Notes: generated by a model from the letters alone, not told the origin. 64,000 nucleotides of DNA from Catalinimonas alkaloidigena (GCF_029504655.1 NZ_JAQFIL010000001.1:7226001-7290000); one strand, 5' to 3'; numbered from the stretch's first letter, positions 1-9,125 are shown. Program-made: numbers and translations.

Positions 1-648
1 ATGTTAATAGCATTAAAAGGAATAGAGGGTAAATTCTTAGTCAAATAACATTCCCACTTTAAATTATTGCTTTCATACTGATTGATATGAAAATAAACTA
101 AAGCAACTGTGTAAATCATAAATTTTACTTTTTAATTAAATAATATGTCTCCCTTCAGAGTTGGCCAACATTAAAGATTAATCAGCTATACAAGATTTGG
201 CAGGAATTCTAACAAGTTTTGCAGTATTTTGTTAAGGAAAAAGGGAAGGGATCTTTTAGAAAAGGTACGCTGATTTGTACTGAATAACTGTAGATTTAGG
301 CTGAACATTTTTCAACTTTTTTTAAAGTCCACACAACCCACATAATAGGGTATCTAATAATAGCTCATATTCACAACCTTTAGACAACCTACATAATAGG
401 GAGTTATTGAAAAGGCTTCTATATGACTTTTCATAGTGTCAAATAAGACAACCTACATAGTAGGGAAAATATAAAAGAATTATAAAAAGCCTTTTTTTGG
501 TAGTATCAGGGTATTTTTTCTCAAATATTAAAATACAACCTACATATACCGTAGGTATCTCTTCTTATTAAATATTATATTATTCTTATAGTATATATAT
601 ACTCTTACTAGTATATGTAATTGTTACTCCTTATATAAAGAGTTATCT
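1..648. other. AT-rich left region of the mobile element, no convincing gene
   Basis: No long reading frame is visible. A frame open from base 1 ends at a TAA at 46-48 and could be the 3' end of a gene lying to the left, but 15 codons cannot be assigned. The right half (333-556) carries four related palindromic repeats, annotated separately. The stretch 540-640 is almost pure A/T with several TATA-like runs. An origin or a promoter region for the polymerase-like gene downstream is the simplest reading, and that is inference. Confidence 0.5.
333..556. repeat. Four iteron-like palindromic repeats
   Basis: Related 18-22 bp repeats begin at 333, 384, 448 and 535. The first three follow acaacc(c/t)acata(a/g)taggg. 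The fourth, acaacctacatataccgtagg, has a 4-bp expansion at its centre. The third contains the perfect inverted repeat CCTAC-ATA-GTAGG and the fourth contains ACCTAC/GTAGGT. Start-to-start distances are 51, 64 and 87 bp. The cluster lies upstream of a replication-type protein, which fits replication iterons or operators for an element regulator. The repeats are too few, too irregularly spaced and too palindromic for a CRISPR array. Confidence 0.7.
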
Positions 649-669
649 TTGTATTTATATATAAATGCT

Positions 670-843
670 ATGATCAATAAAGAAATATTAAATAAAGTCT
701 CTCTAAGATTAAGAAGAGAGGGTATACATAATTATCTGAAAGGTTCTCAGTTACTTGTTAAACCTGAACATAGAGAATATTCAAAGATTTTATACAATCA
801 CTATGAGAACCAATATCTAAGAGAAAAATTAATATTAAATTAA
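670..843 (+). CDS. Small basic protein of unknown function (57 aa)
   Basis: This short frame runs from an ATG at 670 to a TAA, and an in-frame TTG at 649 would add seven residues. The product is rich in Lys, Arg, Asn and Tyr, with no signal peptide or membrane segment. It sits between the palindromic repeats and a strong intrinsic terminator, so it would be a monocistronic transcript. That position suits a small copy-control or transcriptional regulator, but no motif supports it. It is not recognised as a known family. Confidence 0.4.
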   Translation: MINKEILNKVSLRLRREGIHNYLKGSQLLVKPEHREYSKILYNHYENQYLREKLILN

Positions 844-889
844 TAACCTTTTCTTTTTCGGGATCGTCTATTTATTAGTGAAAGCTTTT

Positions 890-939
890 AAAAGAACTCA
901 GATAGGTTTCTCACACATTTCCCTTCTGAGTTCTTTTTT
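890..939 (+). terminator. Intrinsic terminator
   Basis: A 12-bp perfect inverted repeat (AAAAGAACTCAG at 890-901 and CTGAGTTCTTTT at 926-937) is followed by T residues. It closes the small gene ending at 843 and separates it from the polymerase-like gene. Confidence 0.75.
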
Positions 940-988
940 CACCTAAAAAAATGCTGTGTCCATAAAAGCCTTGCAGAAAAATGTGTGA

Positions 989-2674
989 ATGCAAATCAGC
1001 TTTAATAATGATTTTTATTTCTTTGCGCAAAGAGATATAATCAATTTTCTTAATCAGTCCCTACCGGACAATCTGAAGCCCTATAAGGATCGCTTTCTTT
1101 ACCCTATCCATTTACTTAATGTAAACCGTATACTTTCTACAAAGTACGAGCATTACGATTATATACCGTTAATGTCAGAGCTTTTACAAGATATGTTAGG
1201 AAGTAGTAAGTTAAAGAGTTTTGACAATAAAAAGCCCTATTCATTTATCCTGAATTACCTAAAAGATAATGGGATAATTGAACAGGATACTAATGTAAAA
1301 TACATTCCTGGTAAACGTGCTAAAGCATATAGGATTACAGAACAATACCGTTACTGTCAGATAAGACAGATAGAAATTGTAGATGATTACATGTTCTCTA
1401 AAGTTGTTAAATGGAAAGATAACCTATTTGATAGTTCAATCCCTTATCTAGCTGCTAATAGAATGAACTTGAATAGCCTTTCTATTGATGCGAATGCAGC
1501 TACTAAGTTTTTAGAGAAAAAGTATAGTATATCAGTTGATGATTATCTGTCTGGGGAATTAACTAATCAGGTACGTATCGATAAGGATCTAGCAGACAGA
1601 TACGGCAAGTTTGAGCAACAATATGCAGCTGTAAATAAAATATACTTTCTACCAGATTTTAGCCGTAGTAAAGCTAATAATAGAGTACATACCTCTTTAA
1701 CTTCCCTGTCTAAAAGCCTTCGTCAATTCCTGTACTTACCTGATGAAAAAGCTAGGTTATTCAGTATTGACTGCCGTAACTCGCAGCCATTAATTTTTAA
1801 TGTTTTGATCAAACAGTTTGCAGATAGGCAGGGAATTGAAATCGATGGTGATTTACTCCTGTATAAAAATCTTACCGAAGGTGGTAGGTTTTATGAATAT
1901 ATTGCCGATAAAGTAGGGTATAAGCTTACAGATGATAATAGATCAGAGTTTAAGAAGAAATGCTTCAGTAGCATCTTTTACAATGAGTTCTATTCTAAAG
2001 GTGGAGGTAAGATTGAAATGATATTTCAGAAGCTTTTTCCTACGGTTTACAAGGTTTTAGAATATCATAAAACTAGTGGTACTAGTAGGAAAGAAGGTCC
2101 CCGTAATTTGGCTTTAAACATGCAAAAAGCAGAAGCTAATATCTTTATTGATATAGTATGTAATTTGTTACTAGATCATGATAAGAGCATGTTTTTTACA
2201 ACTATTCATGATAGTGTAATATGTCTTGAACATCACATAGAAGTTGTAAAGAATGCTATTAAGAAAGCTTTTAGCGAATACAATATAGTCCCTTCACTAA
2301 GTACTGAAGTTATATCTGATAACCATAATCCTGAAGAGATTGAAGATAAAATTTGGAGAGTAAAAGATATAGTACCTGCTGAAACTGTAGCAAAATTTAA
2401 TGAAAAACCTAGTGATGGTATCGTACCTGTGGAAAGCAAAAAGAGTTTTATAGATAAAGTAAAAAAATATGATGTATCAGACAGTGAGTTTAAGCAATTG
2501 CTTATTGAAAGATTAGGTGAATGTCAAGATTTTATACGAAGGTTAACATCTGATCAGGATGAATATATATCAGGTGATGAAAAGTTTGCTATGAAACAAG
2601 CATTTATAAATCTACGTGCTCCAGTTGATGAGGTAGAAGAGTTTAAAAAACAAAAAGAATTGGCAGTGGCATAA
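989..2674 (+). CDS. Winged-helix / family A DNA polymerase-like replication protein
   Basis: A 561-residue protein. Residues 40-130 are helical and basic and look like a winged-helix DNA-binding domain. The later part carries a divergent family A polymerase palm: RVHTSLTSL (232-240, matching the conserved Arg block), motif A SIDCRNSQPL with Asp261, motif B KKKCFSSIFY (322-331), a downstream N-x-Q-x-x-A block (377-382), and motif C IHDSV with His407-Asp408. No 3'-5' exonuclease motifs are visible and the protein is shorter than Pol I. The gene follows four iteron-like repeats, so element replication is the likely role. The palm assignment is fairly firm from motif order. Initiator function is inference, and the ATG at 989 is chosen because it gives the longest frame. 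Confidence 0.7.
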   Translation: MQISFNNDFYFFAQRDIINFLNQSLPDNLKPYKDRFLYPIHLLNVNRILSTKYEHYDYIPLMSELLQDMLGSSKLKSFDNKKPYSFILNYLKDNGIIEQDTNVKYIPGKRAKAYRITEQYRYCQIRQIEIVDDYMFSKVVKWKDNLFDSSIPYLAANRMNLNSLSIDANAATKFLEKKYSISVDDYLSGELTNQVRIDKDLADRYGKFEQQYAAVNKIYFLPDFSRSKANNRVHTSLTSLSKSLRQFLYLPDEKARLFSIDCRNSQPLIFNVLIKQFADRQGIEIDGDLLLYKNLTEGGRFYEYIADKVGYKLTDDNRSEFKKKCFSSIFYNEFYSKGGGKIEMIFQKLFPTVYKVLEYHKTSGTSRKEGPRNLALNMQKAEANIFIDIVCNLLLDHDKSMFFTTIHDSVICLEHHIEVVKNAIKKAFSEYNIVPSLSTEVISDNHNPEEIEDKIWRVKDIVPAETVAKFNEKPSDGIVPVESKKSFIDKVKKYDVSDSEFKQLLIERLGECQDFIRRLTSDQDEYISGDEKFAMKQAFINLRAPVDEVEEFKKQKELAVA

Positions 2675-2809
2675 GTTTTTCTAACTGATTATCAGGTAGT
2701 TATAAAAAATTTAAGGTGTTTTTCGCCTCACATAGAGTTTTTAGGTTGAAGTGCATCTATTTATAATAAAGATGCAAACTTAATGAAATTCCGACTTCGA
2801 CGTCGTACT

Positions 2810-2848
2810 GCTCTGTTGGGTTATGCATCTCCCACAGAGCTTTTTTTT
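2810..2848 (+). terminator. Intrinsic terminator
   Basis: GCTCTGTTGGG (2810-2820) pairs with CCCACAGAGC (2831-2840), with one mismatch or bulge, and is followed by eight T residues. It lies 14 bp before the next gene, so the polymerase-like gene and the gene at 2863 would have separate transcripts or depend on partial readthrough. Confidence 0.7.
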
Positions 2849-2862
2849 GAAAATATTAAAAG

Positions 2863-3402
2863 ATGAAAACTTATCAGAATAACAGATTAGAATTCTTAAT
2901 CAAAGCAGATGATCTATACGTAACAGCCGACAGCGTATACAAAAAAATTGGCTATGATCTATCAAATAAACAACGCTGGTATCAAACAAACATCACGTCA
3001 AAGTACAATAGACATGATGACTTTTTCTATGATGAAAAGTTAGGGCTCTGTGTTCACGTTAAAGTGATGGAAAAGGTTTGTACTAATCTGTATTACAATC
3101 AGACGCAAGGCAATGCTATAGCAGATCAATTAAGTGTAGAGTACCACAATTTTGTCAAAACTCACGACTGGAAAGAATCCTCAGAGGACGAATTTTACAA
3201 TACCGAAATCAACCCAAAAGTTTCTGAAGCACTTGAAAACATTCAACCTAAAAAATTATCAGAATATGATTTTAATCTTGAAGAACTCCCTGATCAATTA
3301 ACGATCAACGGCAAAGAATACGTAGCACGTGAAGCTGTTGAGAAAGATTTTGTAGAAGCAAATATGAAATTAGAAGCGATGAAAAGTTTGTTGGCAGGAT
3401 GA
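2863..3402 (+). CDS. Element protein of unknown function (179 aa)
   Basis: This acidic, soluble 179-residue protein has no signal peptide or membrane helix. The N-terminal half contains a tyrosine- and aspartate-rich segment (LYVTADSVYKKIGYDL, residues 18-33) loosely reminiscent of the short DNA-binding modules of phage antirepressor proteins, but this is too weak to name. The C-terminal third is helical and Glu-rich. Its stop codon overlaps the start of a 40-codon gene (ATGA), so the two are translationally coupled. It lies between polymerase and tail-fibre genes. No family was recognised. Confidence 0.55.
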   Translation: MKTYQNNRLEFLIKADDLYVTADSVYKKIGYDLSNKQRWYQTNITSKYNRHDDFFYDEKLGLCVHVKVMEKVCTNLYYNQTQGNAIADQLSVEYHNFVKTHDWKESSEDEFYNTEINPKVSEALENIQPKKLSEYDFNLEELPDQLTINGKEYVAREAVEKDFVEANMKLEAMKSLLAG

Positions 3403-3521
3403 AAAGTAAAGTAATACTTCTACAGATAATCATTCTTTTGTTAATGTTCAATCTCTATATAAGTAATAAGATTAATTACGAGCATCGACAAATTCTGACA
3501 GAAATCTACGTCAAAAAGTGA
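3399..3521 (+). CDS. Small single-pass membrane protein (40 aa)
   Basis: This frame starts at an ATG that overlaps the TGA of the previous gene (ATGA). The product begins MKSKVILLQ and has one strongly hydrophobic helix (about residues 4-22) followed by a short charged tail ending in Lys-Lys. An intrinsic terminator follows 33 bp later, so the overlap pair forms a compact unit. In a phage-type element such a product could be holin- or spanin-like, or a membrane anchor for its partner. Nothing in the sequence decides between these. The gene is short but the coupling and terminator support it. Confidence 0.45.
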   Translation: MKSKVILLQIIILLLMFNLYISNKINYEHRQILTEIYVKK

Positions 3522-3554
3522 AAACGTAACTATTTATAATTGCTTGTGTGACCT

Positions 3555-3598
3555 AACCTCCCCGATAAAATCACTCACGACTTCGGGGAGGTTTTTTT
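3555..3598 (+). terminator. Strong intrinsic terminator
   Basis: AACCTCCCCGA (3555-3565) and TCGGGGAGGTT (3583-3592) form a perfect 11-bp stem followed by T residues. It ends the transcript of the 179-aa and 40-aa genes. Confidence 0.9.
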
Positions 3599-3621
3599 AT
3601 GACTTGAATACTTAGAAATAA

Positions 3622-3915
3622 TTATAGTCTTCTTCTCGACATTTCATTTTCAACTTCATTCAGTGTAAATAAACAAATCTCATAATCTTCAAAAATTTCA
3701 TGTAACCCTTCATTGATTACATGAGTTTCAATAATATTTTCATTTAGAGCTACCATATTTCTGCGACGCTCAAGTCTACTAGCATTTTCTTTACATTTAT
3801 TTCTTATTTCAATAATAAATTCTGGCAAAAATGTAAAATAACTTTCTAACTCTTTAGCAGAACAAACCCTTATTTCTCTAATTATTTCAGCTTTTAATTT
3901 GTCAGTTAATATCAT
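3622..3915 (-). CDS. Hypothetical protein (97 aa)
   Basis: This 97-residue reading frame lies on the minus strand between a plus-strand terminator and the tail-fibre gene, in space otherwise empty. The product is helical and highly charged (a Lys/Arg/Glu-rich centre with the run ERRRN) and has no signal peptide. It could be a small regulator or an antitoxin-like protein of the element, but no motif supports either. Base composition matches the surrounding AT-rich DNA. Confidence 0.4.
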   Translation of the reverse strand: MILTDKLKAEIIREIRVCSAKELESYFTFLPEFIIEIRNKCKENASRLERRRNMVALNENIIETHVINEGLHEIFEDYEICLFTLNEVENEMSRRRL

Positions 3916-3993
3916 ATAATTTCATTTGAAGAATCCAAATTTATAATAAATACTATCTACTAATTCAGCACTATTTATGAGAAAGGTACAATA

Positions 3994-6021
3994 TTGACTT
4001 TCTCAGGAACAACAAAAATAATCTTACGAAAATCTACAGCTGCTGAGTGGCAAGCTGCAAACACGGTGCTTGATAGCGGTGAAGCAGGATATGAAACAGA
4101 TTCAGGAAAACTAAAAATTGGGGATGGTACTACAGCTTGGAATTCACTCTCATATCTCACTGACATTCCAGACAACTCGATTACAAATGCAATGCTGCAA
4201 AGCGGATCAGTTTCCGCTGCAATTCTTGCAACTAATGCAGTATCAAGTAGCAAGATTCAAACAGATGCAATCAGTACAGGAAAGATTCAAGATGCAGCAA
4301 TCACTGAGCAAAAACTTAGTGCTGATGTAGTTACAAAGTTGAATCAGACAGGAAGTACTTATACAGGTTTTGATTCTGATTTTGCTGCAAAAGATACAGA
4401 CGATTTAGCGGAAGGTAGTGTAAATAAATATCTACTCGATAACTCTGTAAGCACTGCAAAGATTCTCGATGATTCAGTAATAGAAAGTAAGCTTTCTTCA
4501 GATGTTCGCACAAAACTGAATGATATATCAACATCAGCAGGGTATACTTCAGGAATTACTACAGATATAACAATCACTAGCGGAAACTCATCTACGTATC
4601 ACAATAAGATTCTTAAGCTTACTAACAGTTCTGACATTATAATAACAGTTAGTGAAGGATTAGATGAAGATTTTAATTTTTGGCTTGATAAAGTATCTGG
4701 TACTGGTGAAGTATTTTTTGATTTTTCAGCAGTCACAATTGAAGACAATATCAATCATCTGAAAATAGATGAGAATGGTAAGGCAATTGCAGGAATAAGA
4801 GCAATTTCAGCAGATACATACGGCTATGTAAAAGGATCTGACTTCATAACTAATACAGCACCTGTAGCATCAAATGTAATCATATCAGGGAATATACAGG
4901 AAGGTGAAGTAGTAACTATTCAAGCTGATATTACTGATGCTGAAAATGATCCACTTGGTACTCATATATATGAGTTAAGCACATATGATAATGATGGAAA
5001 TGATGCACCTGTACTTGCTACAAAAAGTGTTGTATCTACTTCACAATCTCATCAACTAGCAGCATCAGGTTTAGCAGATAAAATACTGGGTGGTAAAATA
5101 ACACCTGTAGCAACTGAGGGAATCAAAACAGGTACTACTGTAAGTTCTCCTTATTATGTCATAAACAGTTCAGCACCTTCCCTGTGGCTTCCTTCAGCAG
5201 ATTCAGGAACTACAAAAATTTGGCTTACATCTCTAGCAGGAACATACAGTAACCAAGATACCCAGAACCCTACGCAAAGTGTGGTAGATGGTGGTGGATC
5301 TGGAATTGTTCAAAGGTGGGCTTCACAGGTAGGTAATTATTCAGGATTAGAAACTGTAGATGCACCTTCATTAGTATCATACGGTTCTACACGTGCTGTA
5401 TATTTCAATAATCAGGACTTCCTGAATTTTGGGAATGTGTTTGATTCAATCGTGAATCAGCAAACCGCAGGTGATCACTGGGCACTGATTTTTATAGGTA
5501 GAATTGTTACAGCACTTCCTAACAATAAAATTCTTACAAAGCAAAACGGAACAAGTGCAGGTACATCCCTAAGACTAAACAGTAACAGAAGAAAATTGAG
5601 TTTGGCAGATGGTGAAGCAAATTGGTTAACACGTCAAAATAATTCACCTGACAACATCGCTCCTGCAAATTATTGTACAGTGTTCAGGCTTCAGCCTGGA
5701 GCAGCAGCGATAGAAGACAGAGCAAGAATCTTAGATGGAGGATATGATGCAGGCAGCAATGCAGCAGGTACGACTAATAACGGATCAGGATTAAGTTCTG
5801 GAGGTGCTTCTACTGCTGATTTAATAATCGGAGGTGGTGGTGATATAGATGTGCTGGGAATGGAATGGATACTAGCACATAATCCTACAGATGAATATTT
5901 ACGCAAATGTGAAAGTCTTGTTCATCGTCACGGAATCCAGAATTCAATTTATAGAAACGGTACAGCAGCTACTACATTAAATACAGGACACCCTTACCTG
6001 TCAGGACAAGCTACAGTGTAA
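3994..6021 (+). CDS. Phage tail fibre / receptor-binding protein
   Basis: A 675-residue protein starting at TTG, with the purine-rich stretch GAAAGG seven bases upstream; no in-frame ATG lies just before it. Residues 1-56 match the N-terminal module of many phage tail fibres (an RKSTAAEWQAAN-like start, then GEAGYETDSGKLKIGDGTTAW), which attaches fibres to the tail. Residues 60-135 hold short SITNAMLQSGSVS-like repeats typical of fibre shafts. About 290-400 resemble an Ig-like domain, and 400-665 look like a concanavalin-type lectin fold. The gene is followed with a 1-base overlap (TAATG) by a tailspike-like enzyme. It probably binds a cell-surface glycan. The absence of head genes in view leaves open whether the element makes its own particle. 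Confidence 0.75.
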   Translation: MTFSGTTKIILRKSTAAEWQAANTVLDSGEAGYETDSGKLKIGDGTTAWNSLSYLTDIPDNSITNAMLQSGSVSAAILATNAVSSSKIQTDAISTGKIQDAAITEQKLSADVVTKLNQTGSTYTGFDSDFAAKDTDDLAEGSVNKYLLDNSVSTAKILDDSVIESKLSSDVRTKLNDISTSAGYTSGITTDITITSGNSSTYHNKILKLTNSSDIIITVSEGLDEDFNFWLDKVSGTGEVFFDFSAVTIEDNINHLKIDENGKAIAGIRAISADTYGYVKGSDFITNTAPVASNVIISGNIQEGEVVTIQADITDAENDPLGTHIYELSTYDNDGNDAPVLATKSVVSTSQSHQLAASGLADKILGGKITPVATEGIKTGTTVSSPYYVINSSAPSLWLPSADSGTTKIWLTSLAGTYSNQDTQNPTQSVVDGGGSGIVQRWASQVGNYSGLETVDAPSLVSYGSTRAVYFNNQDFLNFGNVFDSIVNQQTAGDHWALIFIGRIVTALPNNKILTKQNGTSAGTSLRLNSNRRKLSLADGEANWLTRQNNSPDNIAPANYCTVFRLQPGAAAIEDRARILDGGYDAGSNAAGTTNNGSGLSSGGASTADLIIGGGGDIDVLGMEWILAHNPTDEYLRKCESLVHRHGIQNSIYRNGTAATTLNTGHPYLSGQATV

Positions 6022-8894
6022 TGATACAGCAACTAATAAGAAAAAATGTATCTGGTAGCACAGGTGGAGGGGAAGGTAATGAAGTAGAAAAACCTGCTGT
6101 TCCCTCCCTGAACGCTACAGGTGGTCAAAATAAGATTACACTTAGTTTTGATTCTGCACCTGATAATGTCACTAATAGATCGATAAAAGTTAGTTCGGAT
6201 GGTGAAAATTATTCAACACTTGTATCGAGCAATGATGGGAGTTCATTCACATTACAAAGTACAAGTTATGTGCATGAACCCTTATTGAATAATGAGTTAA
6301 AATACTACAGATTAGAAGATAGTAATTCAGCAGGTACAACACCTTCAGCAGTAAAATTTGCTAGAACAAATCCGGTTCAAAATACTACAAATGGCTTTTC
6401 TACAGCTGTTCTACAACAGGTAAATGTACTTGATACGGGAAGTTCTGCACATCAAATAGAACTAGTTTTTGACAGAGCAATTAGCCTTACAAATTCTGAA
6501 GGTTTCAGGCTACTTGAATGTTCTGCAAGAATAAAAAACTTAGCATCAGGTAGTAATACAAATAGACTTGTATTCACTCTTACTGATCATCTGTTACCCT
6601 GGGATGAATTATCAGTTTTGTATTGGCAGGAAATCGGAAATGCAACAGCATCGGATGGAAAGTTAGCATATCAGAAAATTGAAAATATTAACAATCCTGT
6701 AAGTACGTATTACGGTACAGGTGATGTGTATTTTGTAGCAAGTAACGGCAATGATGGTTCAGGACAAGCTAATAATATTAATCAGCCTTACCGTTGGCCA
6801 AATGCAGCACTAGCTGATGCTCAAGCAGGTGATTATGTATTACTCAGAAGGGGAGATACATTTGTTCAATCAGTACGATTCCCTAGAAACGGACAAGCAA
6901 ATAATTACATAACATTGTCTGCATATGGCACTGGTAATAAACCTGTAGTCAGAAACGAAGGTGATGTAGATCCTGGCTCAAATAATGCTAGAGGTCCCGG
7001 TACTGGTGTAGCAACCCCTGATCAGCAAAGGTTTTTGAAAACAAATGGGACTTCAATCATCATCGATAAGGATTACATAAATGTAAATGCAATTCATATC
7101 GACTGTGATAACGGAGGTGGAGAAGCAATTACGATGATGGATTATTGTGTCGATCCGATTGTCGGCAACTGCTTTGTAGATAGTTCTAATAATAGTGCAA
7201 GTAAAGGTATTTTAATAGGTAGACCTGCAAATGCTTGTCATAATCCTTATGTATATAATAACGAATGTCAAAGATTCAACTGGGGAATAAGGAGTTCTAC
7301 AGATAACTGGGGGTTCAGGCTAAAAGCGGATGGTACACCTCGACATGAAGTTTTTGGGGGATTAGTAGAATATAATCGCTGTCTAATTACTAGACGTGAT
7401 TGCATGGGACTACTTAGAGGAAATTATCATGGTCTGATTTATAGAAAAAACACTATTTCAGGTTGGGATCAGGATGGAGTAGACCATTTTGCAGCCTGGA
7501 ATCTTATTAATGAATATACTCATGCTTATAGTCCTGCAAATGGAACAGGAAGTGCTATTAAAGCAGGAGGTACATCAGGGAACTATGATAGTCAGCAGGG
7601 AGGCACACAAGGGATTTCAGGAAGAGATGTAATCGTAAGATATGCTTATGTACATGATATAGAAAATAGCTCTGGCAACGGTTTCGGTATTACGAATAAT
7701 AATAATATTCGGGGGAAGATTTATGGGTGTCTTGTAATAGGTGCTAAGAATTCAGGAATCAAAATTTCAGGAAGTATTGAAAGATATGATCTGTATAACA
7801 ATACACTTCTAAAAATCACAGGAAATGCGTTGGATACTTATACAGCAGGAGGAAACGGGGATAAGGTATTTATGTATAACAATATCTGTGATGGTGCAGA
7901 TTACGACATAAAACATAACGGACCTGGAAGTGCTACAGCAAGAAATAATATCCTAAAAAATGGTACTACAAATGGTTCTCTTAATACTAGCAACAATGTA
8001 ACAGTCAGTAACTTTTCAACTCTTTTTGAGAACTATACTAATACTTCATCAGGAGATTATCATTTAAAATCTACAGCTAGTCAAGCAATTGATACAGGTT
8101 TTGATGTATCAAGTTTTGGGTATGATCAGGATTATGAAGGAAAGGATTCTTCAGCACCTTTTGACATAGGTTGTTATGATCATGCATCTACTACAACCCT
8201 GAATCAGACAACCATCTGGGGTTTGGGAGATAGCACAATGAAGCTTACAGGTGCAAAAGCAGGTTGGGGGGAATACTTTCAAAATTATTTAAGACCTGAA
8301 GCGACCTGGATTAACAAATCTGATAGTGGAGAATCTACAGCTAGTTTTAGAAATGAATCTCAGTTCTATGACAGCTTCAAAAATCAAATCAGTACAGGTC
8401 ATTATTGTATTATACAGTTCGGACATAACGACAAATATTCGACTACAAAATCTACAACGGTTTCAGAGTTCAGGGAAAACTTAGAATTCTTTGTAACTGA
8501 TATAAGAAATCGAGGTGCTATTCCAATTTTGGTAACACCTGTTGAACGTATGATTTTCAGTAATGGAGAAATTACAAGTTCACATGATCCTTATCACGAA
8601 GAGGTTATAAAAGTTGCTACAGGTCATACTGGTGGAAGTGTAACGTATCTGGATTTACAACAACTAAGCTTTGCAACTTTCGGTTTTGCAGGAGAAAATA
8701 ATGTAAGAAATGATTTTGCTTCACCTGATTATCCGCCTTCGGGCACAGATGAAACCCACTTTGGAAGAGGGGAAAATGCTGAAAGAGTTACAAAAATGGT
8801 GGTAAGTTTGATTAATGATAGTAGTTCTGGAATCAAGAATTATATACAATCAGGGTGGAGTAATTTCACCTGGAATCCTTCAAATTACGCATAA
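6021..8894 (+). CDS. Tailspike-like beta-helix protein with C-terminal SGNH esterase domain
   Basis: A 957-residue protein, translationally coupled to the fibre gene (TAATG). Residues 20-115 resemble a fibronectin-III/Ig module. About 235-700 are rich in Asn/Gly turns with YNN- and NNI-type rungs, as in right-handed parallel beta-helix pectate lyase and tailspike proteins. Residues 732-935 form an SGNH/GDSL hydrolase: block I GDST with Ser738, block III FGHND with Asn803, and block V DETHF with Asp910 and His913. The spacing resembles rhamnogalacturonan acetylesterases (CE12). The likely role is binding and deacetylating a capsular or exopolysaccharide during adsorption. No signal peptide is present, which argues against a secreted host enzyme. 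Substrate is unknown. Confidence 0.75.
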   Translation: MIQQLIRKNVSGSTGGGEGNEVEKPAVPSLNATGGQNKITLSFDSAPDNVTNRSIKVSSDGENYSTLVSSNDGSSFTLQSTSYVHEPLLNNELKYYRLEDSNSAGTTPSAVKFARTNPVQNTTNGFSTAVLQQVNVLDTGSSAHQIELVFDRAISLTNSEGFRLLECSARIKNLASGSNTNRLVFTLTDHLLPWDELSVLYWQEIGNATASDGKLAYQKIENINNPVSTYYGTGDVYFVASNGNDGSGQANNINQPYRWPNAALADAQAGDYVLLRRGDTFVQSVRFPRNGQANNYITLSAYGTGNKPVVRNEGDVDPGSNNARGPGTGVATPDQQRFLKTNGTSIIIDKDYINVNAIHIDCDNGGGEAITMMDYCVDPIVGNCFVDSSNNSASKGILIGRPANACHNPYVYNNECQRFNWGIRSSTDNWGFRLKADGTPRHEVFGGLVEYNRCLITRRDCMGLLRGNYHGLIYRKNTISGWDQDGVDHFAAWNLINEYTHAYSPANGTGSAIKAGGTSGNYDSQQGGTQGISGRDVIVRYAYVHDIENSSGNGFGITNNNNIRGKIYGCLVIGAKNSGIKISGSIERYDLYNNTLLKITGNALDTYTAGGNGDKVFMYNNICDGADYDIKHNGPGSATARNNILKNGTTNGSLNTSNNVTVSNFSTLFENYTNTSSGDYHLKSTASQAIDTGFDVSSFGYDQDYEGKDSSAPFDIGCYDHASTTTLNQTTIWGLGDSTMKLTGAKAGWGEYFQNYLRPEATWINKSDSGESTASFRNESQFYDSFKNQISTGHYCIIQFGHNDKYSTTKSTTVSEFRENLEFFVTDIRNRGAIPILVTPVERMIFSNGEITSSHDPYHEEVIKVATGHTGGSVTYLDLQQLSFATFGFAGENNVRNDFASPDYPPSGTDETHFGRGENAERVTKMVVSLINDSSSGIKNYIQSGWSNFTWNPSNYA

Positions 8895-8901
8895 AATAGA
8901 A

Positions 8902-8940
8902 AAGGCTAGTTTCAACTGGTTAGAAAAACTAGCCTTCTCT
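8902..8940. terminator. Intrinsic terminator after the tailspike gene
   Basis: AAGGCTAGTTT (8902-8912) and AAACTAGCCTT (8926-8936) form a perfect 11-bp stem a few bases after the stop codon. The T-run is short (TTCTCT), so termination may be partial. Confidence 0.6.
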
Positions 8941-9028
8941 CTGAGATGTGTTTAAAATAACTATATGAATATACTTACATTTTCACTCAGAATAAATAGA
9001 GATATATACTTATATTTTTATAATAAAA

Positions 9029-9062
9029 AAAGGTCCGGCTCAAACTACGATACCGGACCTTT
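9029..9062. terminator. Bidirectional terminator between convergent operons
   Basis: AAAGGTCCGG (9029-9038) and CCGGACCTTT (9053-9062) form a perfect 10-bp stem. The flanking A-run on the left and the T's of the right arm let it stop transcripts from either side. It separates the tailspike gene from the convergent integrase operon. Confidence 0.8.
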
Positions 9063-9125
9063 AAAAATTGTATGTTTAACTAACTATGTAATATAAATTT
9101 ATATTTTCTATTTGAATAATACAAA

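Noticed and set aside
333..556. A short CRISPR-like repeat cluster
   Set aside because: Only four repeats with unequal spacing (51, 64, 87 bp) and no cas genes; the units are palindromic operator- or iteron-like.
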